Positions 21,065-29,590 of a stretch of DNA of 64,000 nucleotides are shown one piece after another. The notes under the pieces are model-generated. The model had not been told where the DNA came from. It did not search any database and saw only the letters and a list, made by a program, of their open reading frames with translations. A program made the translations under genes and the position numbers. The stretch is from Pseudomonadota bacterium. GTDB lineage: Bacteria; Myxococcota_A; UBA796; SXON01. The DNA is taken from NCBI GenBank assembly GCA_030685065.1, contig JAUXQH010000024.1, positions 64,501-128,500 on the forward strand, given 5' to 3'. The first letter of the stretch is position 1, and every line of letters begins with the position of its first letter.

Positions 21065-22095
21065 CGCCGCTTCTGAACGGCCGACTTGAGCTGCCCACAC
21101 CCGGCGTCGATGTCGATCCCGCGCCGCACGCGCACGGTGGCCGGCACGCCGTAGCGCTCGAGGATCTCCACGAAGCGCGAGGCGTCGGGGAGCGCGGTGG
21201 GAGCGCCGTCGTAGCGGGTGGTGGGGTTGAGCGGGATGAGGTTCACGTGGCACGGGAGGCCCTTGAGCAGCCGGCCGAGCCGCTCGGCTTCCTCGGGCTG
21301 GTCGTTCTTCCCGGCGATGAGCGCCCACTCGAAGGTGATGCGCCGGCCCGTCTTGTCCACGTAGAAACGGCAGGCGTCGAGCAGCTCCGCGATGGGCCAC
21401 CGATCGTTGATCGGCAGCAGCGCGCTCCGCTCGGCGTCCGTCGCGGCGTGCAGGCTGATCGCCAGGGTGACCTGCAGGCCCTCCTCCGCGAACTGCCGGA
21501 TCCGCGGCGCGAGGCCGACCGTGCTCACCGTGATGTGGCGGGCGCCGATCCCGAGCTCGCGGTTGAGGCGACGGATGGCCTCGAGCACCGCGTCGTAATT
21601 GTGGAACGGCTCGCCCATCCCCATGAGCACGACGTTCGAGAGCCGCTCTCCCTTCTGCTGGAGCTCGCGCGCGTAGAGCGCAGCCTGCTCGAAGATCTCG
21701 GTGGACGTGAGGTGGCGCGCGAACCCCATCTGGCCGGTCGCGCAGAACACGCAGCCCATGGCGCAGCCTGCCTGCGAGGAGATGCACGCGGTGCGCCGGC
21801 CGTCGTCATAGGCCATGAGCACGGCCTCGACGAGCTGGGCGTCGTGCAGGCGATAGAGGCGCTTGACGGTGCCGTCCTTGCTGCGCTGCTCGGACTCCAC
21901 GACGAGAGCGCCGAGCGTGAAGCTGGCCTCCAACGTCTCGCGGAGGTGCTTGGGGAGGTCGGTCATCTCCTGGAAGCTCGCCGCACCCCGCTCGTAGAGC
22001 CACGACCGGATCTGCTTCGCCCGGTAGCCGCGGTGGCCCAGCGCGGTGAGCCGAGCGGAGAGCTCCGACTCCGATAGCGCGTAGAGATCCTCCAT
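21061..22095 (-). CDS. rlmN: Dual-specificity rRNA/tRNA adenine C2-methyltransferase RlmN
   Basis: Radical SAM enzyme that methylates C2 of A2503 in 23S rRNA and A37 in certain tRNAs. The 344-residue product has the family N-terminus (LSELSARL... YRAKQIRSWLYERG), the cluster motif GCAMGCVFCATG (Cys111, 115, 118), MGMGEPFHNYDAV, SLHAATDAERSALLPIN, IPLNP and the C-terminal DIDAGCGQL, whose Cys (about 333) carries the methyl intermediate. ATG 22095 is the natural start; a longer frame runs into the divergent gene. It shares a 70-bp divergent promoter region with the 3-hydroxyacyl-CoA dehydrogenase gene. Confidence 0.96.
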   Translation of the reverse strand: MEDLYALSESELSARLTALGHRGYRAKQIRSWLYERGAASFQEMTDLPKHLRETLEASFTLGALVVESEQRSKDGTVKRLYRLHDAQLVEAVLMAYDDGRRTACISSQAGCAMGCVFCATGQMGFARHLTSTEIFEQAALYARELQQKGERLSNVVLMGMGEPFHNYDAVLEAIRRLNRELGIGARHITVSTVGLAPRIRQFAEEGLQVTLAISLHAATDAERSALLPINDRWPIAELLDACRFYVDKTGRRITFEWALIAGKNDQPEEAERLGRLLKGLPCHVNLIPLNPTTRYDGAPTALPDASRFVEILERYGVPATVRVRRGIDIDAGCGQLKSAVQKRR

Positions 22096-22165
22096 CGCGG
22101 GTGCCTCGAACGCGCGCTTTAACGCTCCTCGCGCGATACGCAGGCGCCCCCCAGAGGATCCCCAA

Positions 22166-23029
22166 ATGAGCATCTCCCGCATCGGCGTCGTGGGCGCCGG
22201 CCAGATGGGCAACGGCATCGCGCAGGTGGCCGCGGCCGCCGGTTTTCCCGTCACCTGCACGGACATCTCCGACGCGGCGCTCGCGCGCGGCAAGAAGACC
22301 ATCGCCGATTCGCTCGGGCGCCTGGTCAAGAAGGAGAAGCTCACCGCCGAGGCCGCGGAGGCCCTGCTCGCGCGCATCACGTGGAGCACGGATCTCGCGG
22401 CGCACGGGGACGCCGACCTCATCGTCGAGGCCGCCACCGAGAACGTGCAGCTCAAGTTCAAGATCTTCGAGGAGCTCACGCGCGTAGCGAAGCCCGGCGC
22501 CATCCTCGCGAGCAACACCTCGTCGATCAGCATCACCGCGATCGCGGCGCGCACGGATCGCCCCGATCGGGTCATCGGCATGCACTTCATGAACCCCGTG
22601 CCGCTGATGACGCTGGTCGAGATCATCCGCGGGCTCGCCACCACGGACGCAGTGTACGAGGACGTGAAGGCGGCAGCCGAGAAGATGGGCAAGACGACGG
22701 TGCTCGGCCGTGACATGCCCGGCTTCATCGTGAACCGCGTGCTCATGCCCTACATCAACGAGGCCGTCTACGCCCTCTACGAGGGCATCGGCAGCGTCGA
22801 GGACATCGACACCGCCATGAAGCTCGGCACGAACGTGCCGATGGGCCCGCTCACCCTCGCCGACTTCATCGGGCTCGACACGTGCCTCGCCATCCTCGAG
22901 GTCCTTCAGGACGGGATGGGGGACAGCAAGTACCGCCCGTGCCCGCTCCTCCGGAAGTATGTCGAGGCCGGCTGGCTCGGCCGCAAGACCGGCCGTGGCT
23001 TCTACAACTACGCGCAGCAGGCCAAGTGA
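22166..23029 (+). CDS. 3-hydroxybutyryl-CoA dehydrogenase
   Basis: Oxidises 3-hydroxyacyl-CoA with NAD(P) in beta-oxidation or butyrate metabolism. The 287-residue length equals the single-domain bacterial enzyme. Seen: Rossmann motif VVGAGQMGNGIAQVAAAAG at the N-terminus, ASNTSSISI, the catalytic histidine in GMHFMNPVPLMTLVEII, GFIVNRVLMPYINEA and the C-terminal GPLTLADFIGLDTCL and GRKTGRGFYNY. It is followed by the hydratase gene with an overlap (TGATG), so the two successive steps are cotranscribed. Confidence 0.95.
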   Translation: MSISRIGVVGAGQMGNGIAQVAAAAGFPVTCTDISDAALARGKKTIADSLGRLVKKEKLTAEAAEALLARITWSTDLAAHGDADLIVEAATENVQLKFKIFEELTRVAKPGAILASNTSSISITAIAARTDRPDRVIGMHFMNPVPLMTLVEIIRGLATTDAVYEDVKAAAEKMGKTTVLGRDMPGFIVNRVLMPYINEAVYALYEGIGSVEDIDTAMKLGTNVPMGPLTLADFIGLDTCLAILEVLQDGMGDSKYRPCPLLRKYVEAGWLGRKTGRGFYNYAQQAK

Positions 23030-23814
23030 TGCAGGACCAGGTCTCGGACGCCCCCGTCCGCTTCGAGCGGCTCGGGCACGTCGCGGTCATCACCATCGAT
23101 CGGCCCAAGGCGCTCAACGCGCTCGACGCGGCCACGCTGCGCGCGCTCGACGCGGTGCTGGAGCAGGTGGGGGACGCGCGGGCGGTCGTGCTCACCGGGG
23201 GCGGAGAGAAGGCCTTCGTGGCCGGAGCGGACATCGCGGCGATGTCGGCGCTCACCCCGGTCGAGGCCGCGTACTTCGCGACGCTCGGCCAGCGCGTGTT
23301 CGACAAGCTCGAGGGCCTCCCCATGCCCGTCATCGCGGCGGTCAACGGCTTCGCGCTCGGCGGTGGGTGTGAGCTCGCCCTCGCGTGTGACCTGGTGCTC
23401 GCCGCGCCCAACGCGGTGTTCGGCCAGCCCGAGGTGAAGCTCGGCGTCATCCCCGGCTTCGGGGGCACCCAGCGCCTCGTGCGCCGCGTCGGCTCGATGC
23501 GCGCGCGGGAGCTCGTGTTCACGGGCCGCAACGTCAAGGCCGAGGAGGCCGTCGCCATCGGCCTCGCGCTCAAGGTCGTCACCGAGGGCACGGTCAAGGA
23601 CGCGGCGCTCGCGATGGCCAACCAGATCGCGGCCCAGGGGCCCGTGGCGGTGCGCCTCGCCAAGCGCGCGATCCTCGACGGTGACGGCGCCGACCTTCGC
23701 GTCGGCCTCGCGGGAGAGCGGACGCTCTTCGCGCTGTGCTTCGCGACGGCCGACCAGAAAGAGGGGATGGCCGCGTTCCTCGGCAAGCGGGCGCCGGGGT
23801 TCACGGGGGCTTGA
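23029..23814 (+). CDS. Enoyl-CoA hydratase (crotonase)
   Basis: Adds water to trans-2-enoyl-CoA, the step before the upstream dehydrogenase. ATG 23029 gives 261 residues, the normal crotonase length. Both catalytic glutamates are present, Glu115 in GGGCELALACDL and Glu135 in GQPEVKLGVIPGFGGTQRL, and the oxyanion hole is formed by AGADIAAM and the GFALGGG turn. The gene overlaps the dehydrogenase upstream and a small lipoprotein gene downstream (TTGA). Confidence 0.95.
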   Translation: MQDQVSDAPVRFERLGHVAVITIDRPKALNALDAATLRALDAVLEQVGDARAVVLTGGGEKAFVAGADIAAMSALTPVEAAYFATLGQRVFDKLEGLPMPVIAAVNGFALGGGCELALACDLVLAAPNAVFGQPEVKLGVIPGFGGTQRLVRRVGSMRARELVFTGRNVKAEEAVAIGLALKVVTEGTVKDAALAMANQIAAQGPVAVRLAKRAILDGDGADLRVGLAGERTLFALCFATADQKEGMAAFLGKRAPGFTGA

Positions 23815-24551
23815 GCCGGGCGCTCCTCCTCTTCCTCGCCTGCGCCGCGCCCAGCGTCGCGGATCGGTATGCCAGCGCCCTGGCCGCCCCCGACTTCGAC
23901 TCAGCCTGGGCGCTGTGCGCGGAGTCGGGGTCCGCACGGGCGGATTGTGAGCAGGCCGTCGTCACCCGGCACGCGCGGTTCGACCGCTGCGGAGACATCG
24001 CCGCGGGTGTGTGGCGCGAGGAGTGCCAGTTTGCCCACGCGGAGCACCTCACCCGCGCGGGGGACAGGCCGGCCGCGCTGCGTGCGTGCCATGCGAGCAC
24101 CTTCTCGGTGAATTGCGAGCAGCACGTGCTCGACGGCCTCGCGATGAGCCTCCGCGAGTCGTCGGCCGCCGACGTCGCGAGCGCCCTCTCGATCCTCGCG
24201 CCGGACATGACGGGCGCGAACAGCGCGCTCGACTACTGGCGCTCGTGGCATCGCGTCCGCCTCGACGCAGGGCTTCGAGTGGCCTCCGAGGACTGTCCGG
24301 ACAAGACGTGCCGCACGGCGGTGCGCGCGCAGGTGAGGCGCGAGGTCGTCGACCGGCTGGGCAGGACCGGCTGCGCGTCCGCCCCGCCCGCGATCGGCTC
24401 GACGTCCGAGGAGGTGACCCGCTGGATCGAGCGCGTGTGGCGCGAGCGGTGCTGCGCGAGCCCTTCGGGAGGCCCCCCCGGCGCGCCTTCCGGCACACAA
24501 GGTGCGGCGTGTGGCCCCGCTGGCGTTGAATCGGCCGGCCGGGCGGAATAG
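23811..24551 (+). CDS. Cysteine-rich lipoprotein of unknown function
   Basis: A 246-residue product from TTG 23811, MSRALLLFLAC, with lipidation at Cys11. The start overlaps the hydratase stop. Thirteen cysteines include regularly spaced ones: ADCEQAV, RCGDIAAGVWREECQFAHAE, RACHAS, NCEQHV, EDCPDKTCR and RERCCAS. The CxxI...WRxEC arrangement looks like a helical repeat stabilised by disulfides, fitting an exported protein. Its place between two beta-oxidation genes may reflect simple cotranscription. The C-terminus is Gly/Pro/Ala-rich. No enzyme or binding family is recognised. Confidence 0.72.
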   Translation: MSRALLLFLACAAPSVADRYASALAAPDFDSAWALCAESGSARADCEQAVVTRHARFDRCGDIAAGVWREECQFAHAEHLTRAGDRPAALRACHASTFSVNCEQHVLDGLAMSLRESSAADVASALSILAPDMTGANSALDYWRSWHRVRLDAGLRVASEDCPDKTCRTAVRAQVRREVVDRLGRTGCASAPPAIGSTSEEVTRWIERVWRERCCASPSGGPPGAPSGTQGAACGPAGVESAGRAE

Positions 24552-24554
24552 GGG
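24526..24554 (+). promoter_or_regulatory. Candidate internal promoter for acyl-CoA dehydrogenase
   Basis: TTGAAT (24526-24531), 17-base spacer, TAGGGG (24549-24554), with the ATG 20 bases after the -10 box. The -35 box lies in the last codons of the upstream lipoprotein gene, so the dehydrogenase can be made separately from the hydratase operon. Confidence 0.5.
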
Positions 24555-24574
24555 GCGGACCCGACGGAGCGCCC

Positions 24575-25720
24575 ATGTTCGACCTGCCCGACGACATCCA
24601 GGAGATCCAGGGCCTCGCCCGGGACTTCGCACGCAAGGAGATCCTGCCCGGCGCCGCCGCGCGGGATCACGGCCACATCTTCCCGAAGGAGCAGGTCCGA
24701 CAGCTCGCCGAGATGGGTTTTCTCGGCATGTTCGTGCCCGAACAGTACGGCGGCGCGGGCCTCTCCACGTTGGCCTACGTCGTGGCGCTCGAGGAGATCT
24801 GCTACGCGGACGCCTCGGTCGGCGTGACCATGTCGGTCAACAACTCGCTCGCCTGCTGGCCGATCCTCGCTTTCGGCACCGAGGCCCAGAAGCAGAAGTA
24901 CCTGCCCGACCTCGCGAGCGGCCGCAAGCTCGGCTGCTACGCCCTCACCGAGCCGGACGCCGGGAGCGACGCGGGCGCCCAGCGCACCAAGGCCACGCCC
25001 CAGCCGGGCGGCGGCTGGGCGCTCGACGGCAACAAGATCTGGATCACCAACGCGCCCTACGCGCAGGTGGCCATCGTCTACGCGAACCTCGCCCCGGAGG
25101 AGCGCCACCGCGGCGTGTGCGCGTTCATCGCCGAGTCCGATTGGAGCGGCTTCAAGGTCGGCAAGCCCGAGGACAAGCTCGGCATCACGTCCAGCGCGAC
25201 GTCTGAGCTCTCGTTCGAGGACATGCGGGTCCCGGCCGAGAACCTCCTCGGGGAGGAGCGCCAGGGCTTCAAGATCGCGATGGCCACGCTGGACGGCGGG
25301 CGCATCGGCATCGCCGCCCAGTCGCTCGGCATCGCCCAGCGCGCGTTCGACCTCGCGGTCGCTCACGCGAAGTCGCGCATCGCGTTCGGAAAGCCCATCG
25401 GCGCGAACCAGGCCATCCAGTGGATGATCGCGGACATGGCGACCCGCATCGAGTCCGCGCGCCTGCTCACCTGGCGGGCGGCCGTCTACAAGGACGGAGC
25501 GGACAAGGCCCGCGCGAGCCACATGTGCTCCATGGCCAAGCTCGCCGCCTCGGAGACCGCCAATTTCTGCGCCGACCGCTCGCTGCAGATCCACGGCGGC
25601 TACGGATTCAGCAAGGAATACGAGGTGGAACGCCTGTTCCGTGACGCGCGCATCACGACCCTGTACGAGGGCACCAGCGAGATCCAGCGCATCGTCATCT
25701 CCCGCGCGTACCTGGGCTGA
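24575..25720 (+). CDS. Acyl-CoA dehydrogenase
   Basis: FAD enzyme making trans-2-enoyl-CoA from acyl-CoA and passing electrons to electron-transfer flavoprotein. The 381-residue length and motifs are standard: MGFLGMFVPEQYGGAG, the FAD-binding CYALTEPDAGSDAG, IWITNAPYAQVAIVYA, and RSLQIHGGYGFSKEYEVERL. The catalytic base is Glu365 in LYEGTSEIQR, the position used by short-chain and butyryl-type enzymes. With hydratase and hydroxyacyl-CoA dehydrogenase just upstream it completes three consecutive steps, for short fatty acids or branched-chain amino acid intermediates. Confidence 0.95.
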   Translation: MFDLPDDIQEIQGLARDFARKEILPGAAARDHGHIFPKEQVRQLAEMGFLGMFVPEQYGGAGLSTLAYVVALEEICYADASVGVTMSVNNSLACWPILAFGTEAQKQKYLPDLASGRKLGCYALTEPDAGSDAGAQRTKATPQPGGGWALDGNKIWITNAPYAQVAIVYANLAPEERHRGVCAFIAESDWSGFKVGKPEDKLGITSSATSELSFEDMRVPAENLLGEERQGFKIAMATLDGGRIGIAAQSLGIAQRAFDLAVAHAKSRIAFGKPIGANQAIQWMIADMATRIESARLLTWRAAVYKDGADKARASHMCSMAKLAASETANFCADRSLQIHGGYGFSKEYEVERLFRDARITTLYEGTSEIQRIVISRAYLG

Positions 25721-25723
25721 TTC

Positions 25724-26176
25724 GTGTCCAAGCCTCCTCCCGTCGAACCTGCCCCGCTCGAAGCAGAGGGATCCTCCACCGAGCGGATCCGCGTGCTCGT
25801 GGCCAAGCCCGGGCTCGACGGGCACGATCGCGGCGCGAAGGTGGTGGCCCGCGGCCTGCGGGACGCGGGGTTCGAGGTCATCTACACCGGGCTCCACCGC
25901 ACGCCCGCCCAGATCGTGCGCGCCGCGGTCGACGAGGATGTCCACGTCGTCGGCCTCTCCGTGCTGTCGGGCGCGCACGACGCGCTCCTCCCGGCGGTGG
26001 TGGAGGGCCTTCGTGCATCCGGACGCGACGATGTCCTGGTGATCGCCGGCGGCATCATTCCGGCTGCCGACGCTGAGCGGCTCAAGGCGCAGGGTGTCTC
26101 AGCGGTGTTCCCGCCCGGCACTCCCATCGACAGCATCGTTGGCTTCGTTCGCGCGAACGTGAAGCCGCGCTGGTGA
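25724..26176 (+). CDS. B12-binding subunit of a methylmalonyl-CoA-type mutase
   Basis: A 150-residue stand-alone cobalamin domain starting at GTG 25724, three bases after the dehydrogenase stop. It has all base-off B12 motifs: DGHDRG with the lower-ligand His34, [11 protein letters not shown] and [15 protein letters not shown]. Small subunits of this size pair with a separate catalytic barrel, which is not in this window. The substrate could be methylmalonyl-CoA or isobutyryl-type CoA; its position after acyl-CoA dehydrogenase favours propionate or valine/isoleucine catabolism. The first 20 residues are a Pro/Glu-rich tail unlike the usual start. Confidence 0.92.
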   Translation: MSKPPPVEPAPLEAEGSSTERIRVLVAKPGLDGHDRGAKVVARGLRDAGFEVIYTGLHRTPAQIVRAAVDEDVHVVGLSVLSGAHDALLPAVVEGLRASGRDDVLVIAGGIIPAADAERLKAQGVSAVFPPGTPIDSIVGFVRANVKPRW

Positions 26177-26179
26177 TGC

Positions 26180-26863
26180 ATGGCTGACGTTGATCGACAT
26201 CCCCCGATCTCCTATCTTTCCCGCGTGGACGGGGGGATGGTGGGGCACGGTGACAACGGCGGGGAGGTGCTGCTGCCCGCGCTCATCACGCGGACGTCCT
26301 CGGAGCTCCTCGGGCGCCGGCCGCTCCCCCGCGTCTTGCGCGAGCGGCCGATCCTCTTCGTGCTCGGCCCCGCCGGCTCCGGAAAAACCACGGTCGCGCG
26401 TCGCCTCCTCGCGGACACTCCGGGCGCCCTCGAGGTCGCCTTCCGGCCCGCCGTCGTCGCCGCCGCCCGCAACCACGTGTGGGAGCCCCAGCTCCGCGAG
26501 GCGCCGGCGCTGTTCCTGGACGACGTGGACTGCCTGCACAACCGCTTCGGCGTGCAGGGGCTCCTCGGCTCGCTCCTGCGCGAGCGCGCCCTGAAGGGCC
26601 GGCGCACCGTGCTGTGCCAAGGCGGAGGGTACGACACCTCCGTCACGCTCCTCTACGTCGGGGTGCCGCTGGCGCTCCGCGCGACCGTGCTCCTGCGCTT
26701 CCCCGTCGGGGGCGGGCGCCGCCAGCACGTCAAGGCGCGATGCCTCACGCGGGAACTCCCGTTTCCCGCCGCGCGCGGCGCCGTGACGATGGAGCCGTGG
26801 TCCTACGCGCTCGTCGAAGCCGAGCTGGACGAGCTCGCGGCGGCTGCGGCGCCCCAGCCCTAG
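26180..26863 (+). CDS. P-loop ATPase (DnaA/AAA-like)
   Basis: A 227-residue protein with Walker A GPAGSGKTTVARR (Lys69) and Walker B ALFLDDVDCLH (about 110-120), then LLGSLLRERALKGRRTVLCQGG, which resembles the DnaA/IstB/Hda type of AAA domain. No transmembrane segment, helix-turn-helix or GTPase NKxD motif is seen, so it is not the MeaB/ArgK chaperone usually met beside B12 mutases. It starts three bases after the mutase subunit stop and is likely cotranscribed. A start at Met20 is possible. Confidence 0.72.
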   Translation: MADVDRHPPISYLSRVDGGMVGHGDNGGEVLLPALITRTSSELLGRRPLPRVLRERPILFVLGPAGSGKTTVARRLLADTPGALEVAFRPAVVAAARNHVWEPQLREAPALFLDDVDCLHNRFGVQGLLGSLLRERALKGRRTVLCQGGGYDTSVTLLYVGVPLALRATVLLRFPVGGGRRQHVKARCLTRELPFPAARGAVTMEPWSYALVEAELDELAAAAAPQP

Positions 26864-26889
26864 TCAGGTTCAGCGCGGGTCAGGTTCAG
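26863..26889. repeat. Short direct repeat at convergent gene ends
   Basis: GTCAGGTTCAG occurs twice, at 26863-26873 and 26879-26889, period 16. The copies sit between the ATPase stop and the sulfatase-fold gene stop, the second covering the latter. It may be a duplication by slippage; no terminator hairpin is evident. Confidence 0.6.
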
Positions 26890-29414
26890 TCCGGGTCGAT
26901 GTAGCCGAGCGATTGGAGCGCCTGGATCTGCGCGCTCCCCGGCGCGGCGAGCTGCTCCTCCACGCTCGGAACGTCGAGGAGGGTCCCCGCCGCGGCCTCG
27001 AAGCGAAGGTCGCCGATGGCGAGGCTCCCCTCCACGAGCGGGGAGTTGCCGCTGCCAGCGAGGATGGTGCCGGGGGGGCAGGCCTCCTCGCAGCTCACGT
27101 AGAGCTGGTGGCCCGCAGCCCGAGGGCCCGGAAGGAACCGCACCGAGAGCTTGTCGGGGCTCACGACGATCCGGCCCACGTCGGCGATGGAGACGGCCGC
27201 GAGCTCTCCCCACTCGAGGTTCGCGCGGGAGCTGCGCTCGGCCTCCGGATCGATGATGCCGGCGGCGGCGATGGGCGCGTCGAACCGCAGCTCGATCGGG
27301 CGGCGCGGGCCCTCGACGCGCAGCCGCCAGCCGGGACGAACGGCCCAGCCCGAGGCCTCCGCCATCGCGCGCCGAAGGTCGTGGAGGCGCTCCGGCGCCA
27401 CGGTGGCGGCGAGGTCGGCCTGTTCGCCGCGATCCGCCTCGAGGTCGTACACCTCCTCCTGGCCCGAGCCGGTGTGCAGGATGTACTTCCACCCCTGCGA
27501 CACGACGGCCCAGCGCTCTTTTCCGAACATCAGGTGCCCGAGCATGAGCGGGCGCGCGGTGAGCTCGGCGGTGAGCGTGTCGCGCTCGGCCGCGCGCGTC
27601 GGGTCGACGTAGGCCGCGAGCGAGCGACCGTCGGACTCCACGGGGGGGAGGCCCACGAGATCGAGGAGGGTCGGCACGAGATCGATGAGTCCCACCGGGG
27701 CTCTCACGCGGGTGCCACCGGACTGCCCGCCGGGCGCGCGGATCCAGAGCGCGACCCGCACCAGCTCCTCGTAGAGGGTGTGGTTGTGCTCGAAGCCGCC
27801 GTGCTCGAAGAACTCTTCGCCATGGTCGGAGTGCACGGCCGTGACGGTGCGCCCCGGGAGCGCGTCGAGCTCGGTGAAGAAGCGCCCGAGCACGGCGCTC
27901 GTGTAGGCGACCTCGCCGTCATAAGCCGCCCGGATCCAGCGCTTGTGATCGTCCGCGAACCAGGGCGCCTCGAGGAGGCGGTACACCTGCCAGCGCTCGA
28001 ACGCGTCGGGGAGGCGCGCGGGCCGGGCCCCGGTCTGGAAGCGTGCGCCGTAGGGCGAGGGCGCGTCGTAGAACGTGTGGGGGTCCATCAGGTGGAGGAA
28101 GAGGAACGTGTCCTCCTCCGCGTGGGCTCGCTGCCAGGTGAGGGCGCGCTCGATCTCGACCTCGGCCTTGGCGCCGTTCTCGTAGTGCCAGTCCTCGAAC
28201 CCGGAGGTGAAGCCGAAGCGCGGCACGAGGTGAACGTTGGCGACGACCCCGGCGGTGCGGAAGCCCTGGGCGGCGAACGCCTCGGCCACGGTGGGCGCGG
28301 AGGCGGCGGCGAGGGGGTAGCGCCCGGTGAGCGCGGTGCGGAACGAGGGGCGGGTGCGGGGGGCCGGTGCCCACGCCGCGTCGAACACGACCGCCTGCGC
28401 GGCCCACGCGTCGAGCTCCGGCGAGGTGTCGCGGCCGTACCCGTACAGCCCGAGGGCGTCCTGCCGGAGCGTGTCGATGCCGACCACCACGACGTGACGC
28501 GGCGTCCGACCGGTGCGGGTCGTGAGCGTCGGGGCGGTCACCACCGCGTTGGCCGCCCCGTCCGTGGCCGCGCGCCAGGTGAGCTCCACCCGCTTGCCCG
28601 CCCACTTCCCGAGCGTGATCTGCTGGTCCTGGGGGGCGCCCCCCGCGGAGACCGAGGCGCTGCCGAGCTCCTCCCCGTCGATGGACCAGCTCACGGTGGC
28701 CCCGCCGGCCTGGTGTCCGGGGAGCAGCGGGGGGAGGGCCACCAGGCCGAACCCGAGCATGGGCTCCGCCGGCAGGTCGATCGGAAACGTGATCTCGGCG
28801 CCCGGCGGCAGCTGCACGCCGGTGCGGGTGATGCCCCCGACGGTCACCTCGGTGTGCACGAACTCGGCCGCGCTCCCGACGCCCGACCAGCGCCGCTTCG
28901 CCGTCTCGGCCGCGAGCTCCGCCACCTTCAAACGCGGCGGGGTGGTCCAACGCTCGGGGTGCTCGAGGGAGAGCAGCAGGACCGTGTTGTCCTCGATGAA
29001 CCAGCCCCCGCCGCGCAGATCCTCCGGCTCGTTCACGAAGGGGATCTCGGCCTCGGCGCGGTACAGGCGGGCGCCCATGGGCGCATAGTTGGGCCGGGGC
29101 ATGTCCGTGAGGAAGGGCAGGGGATGCTGGAACACGTGCAGCCGCCCGACCACGCGCCCCGAGTCGGTCCACGGGCCGGCGAGCGGGAAGGTGCCCGTCA
29201 GCTCCCCGGGCACGCCGCCGACCGCGGCGGCCGATCCAGGCGCCGGCAGCACGATCCGGGCGGACGCCAGCGCGTCGAGCCCGCGCCACGCCAGGGTGCC
29301 AGCCCCCTCGCCGAGGCCGAGCGCGGGGAGGTCCTGGGGCGGAGGGACGGAGCCCGGCGAGGGCGCGCGGCTACAAGAAAACGTGGTGATCGCGAGGAGG
29401 CCGAGCGCGAGCAT
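26886..29414 (-). CDS. Sulfatase-fold hydrolase/phosphotransferase with Thr at the nucleophile position
   Basis: An 842-residue exported protein of the alkaline phosphatase superfamily. ATG 29414 gives a hydrophobic leader ending TTFSC, a weak lipobox. Residues about 40-300 form a beta-rich domain, and the sulfatase fold begins VVVVGIDTLRQDALGLYGYG with metal ligand Asp314. The active-site region reads PAPRTRPSFRTALTGRYP: where formylglycine sulfatases have Cys/Ser-x-Pro-x-Arg there is Thr354, as in lipoteichoic-acid synthase and phosphoethanolamine transferase type enzymes. AVHSDHGEEFFEHGG supplies the other metal ligands. The last 200 residues are beta-rich, ending LQSLGYIDPD. Transfer or hydrolysis of a phosphate ester in the envelope is likelier than true sulfatase action. 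Confidence 0.85.
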   Translation of the reverse strand: MLALGLLAITTFSCSRAPSPGSVPPPQDLPALGLGEGAGTLAWRGLDALASARIVLPAPGSAAAVGGVPGELTGTFPLAGPWTDSGRVVGRLHVFQHPLPFLTDMPRPNYAPMGARLYRAEAEIPFVNEPEDLRGGGWFIEDNTVLLLSLEHPERWTTPPRLKVAELAAETAKRRWSGVGSAAEFVHTEVTVGGITRTGVQLPPGAEITFPIDLPAEPMLGFGLVALPPLLPGHQAGGATVSWSIDGEELGSASVSAGGAPQDQQITLGKWAGKRVELTWRAATDGAANAVVTAPTLTTRTGRTPRHVVVVGIDTLRQDALGLYGYGRDTSPELDAWAAQAVVFDAAWAPAPRTRPSFRTALTGRYPLAAASAPTVAEAFAAQGFRTAGVVANVHLVPRFGFTSGFEDWHYENGAKAEVEIERALTWQRAHAEEDTFLFLHLMDPHTFYDAPSPYGARFQTGARPARLPDAFERWQVYRLLEAPWFADDHKRWIRAAYDGEVAYTSAVLGRFFTELDALPGRTVTAVHSDHGEEFFEHGGFEHNHTLYEELVRVALWIRAPGGQSGGTRVRAPVGLIDLVPTLLDLVGLPPVESDGRSLAAYVDPTRAAERDTLTAELTARPLMLGHLMFGKERWAVVSQGWKYILHTGSGQEEVYDLEADRGEQADLAATVAPERLHDLRRAMAEASGWAVRPGWRLRVEGPRRPIELRFDAPIAAAGIIDPEAERSSRANLEWGELAAVSIADVGRIVVSPDKLSVRFLPGPRAAGHQLYVSCEEACPPGTILAGSGNSPLVEGSLAIGDLRFEAAAGTLLDVPSVEEQLAAPGSAQIQALQSLGYIDPD

Positions 29415-29590
29415 CGAGGGAGCGTGCCTGCTGCGGAAACTTCTCAAGCGACTCCGCCTCCTCGGCCCGGGTCTAACGCGGTCGGGGTGGTTGATCTGCC
29501 GCACCCGGGGCGGCCGCACCCGGGAAGGTGAGCCCCAGCCGTGAGCCCCGGCCTCCCGTCGGTTAGTCCGCTCCTCCTTCCGGAGCCGCC

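Noticed and set aside
24233..25978. Minus-strand frame of 581 codons opposite acyl-CoA dehydrogenase
   Set aside because: No motif, and the sense strand is a complete conserved enzyme.
28631..28644. GGGGGGCGCCCCCC palindrome
   Set aside because: Short pure-GC palindrome in coding sequence, no flanking conservation with the 505-522 element.
26913..29531. Plus-strand frame of 872 codons opposite the sulfatase-fold gene
   Set aside because: Arg/Glu/Gly-rich shadow with no recognisable domain.
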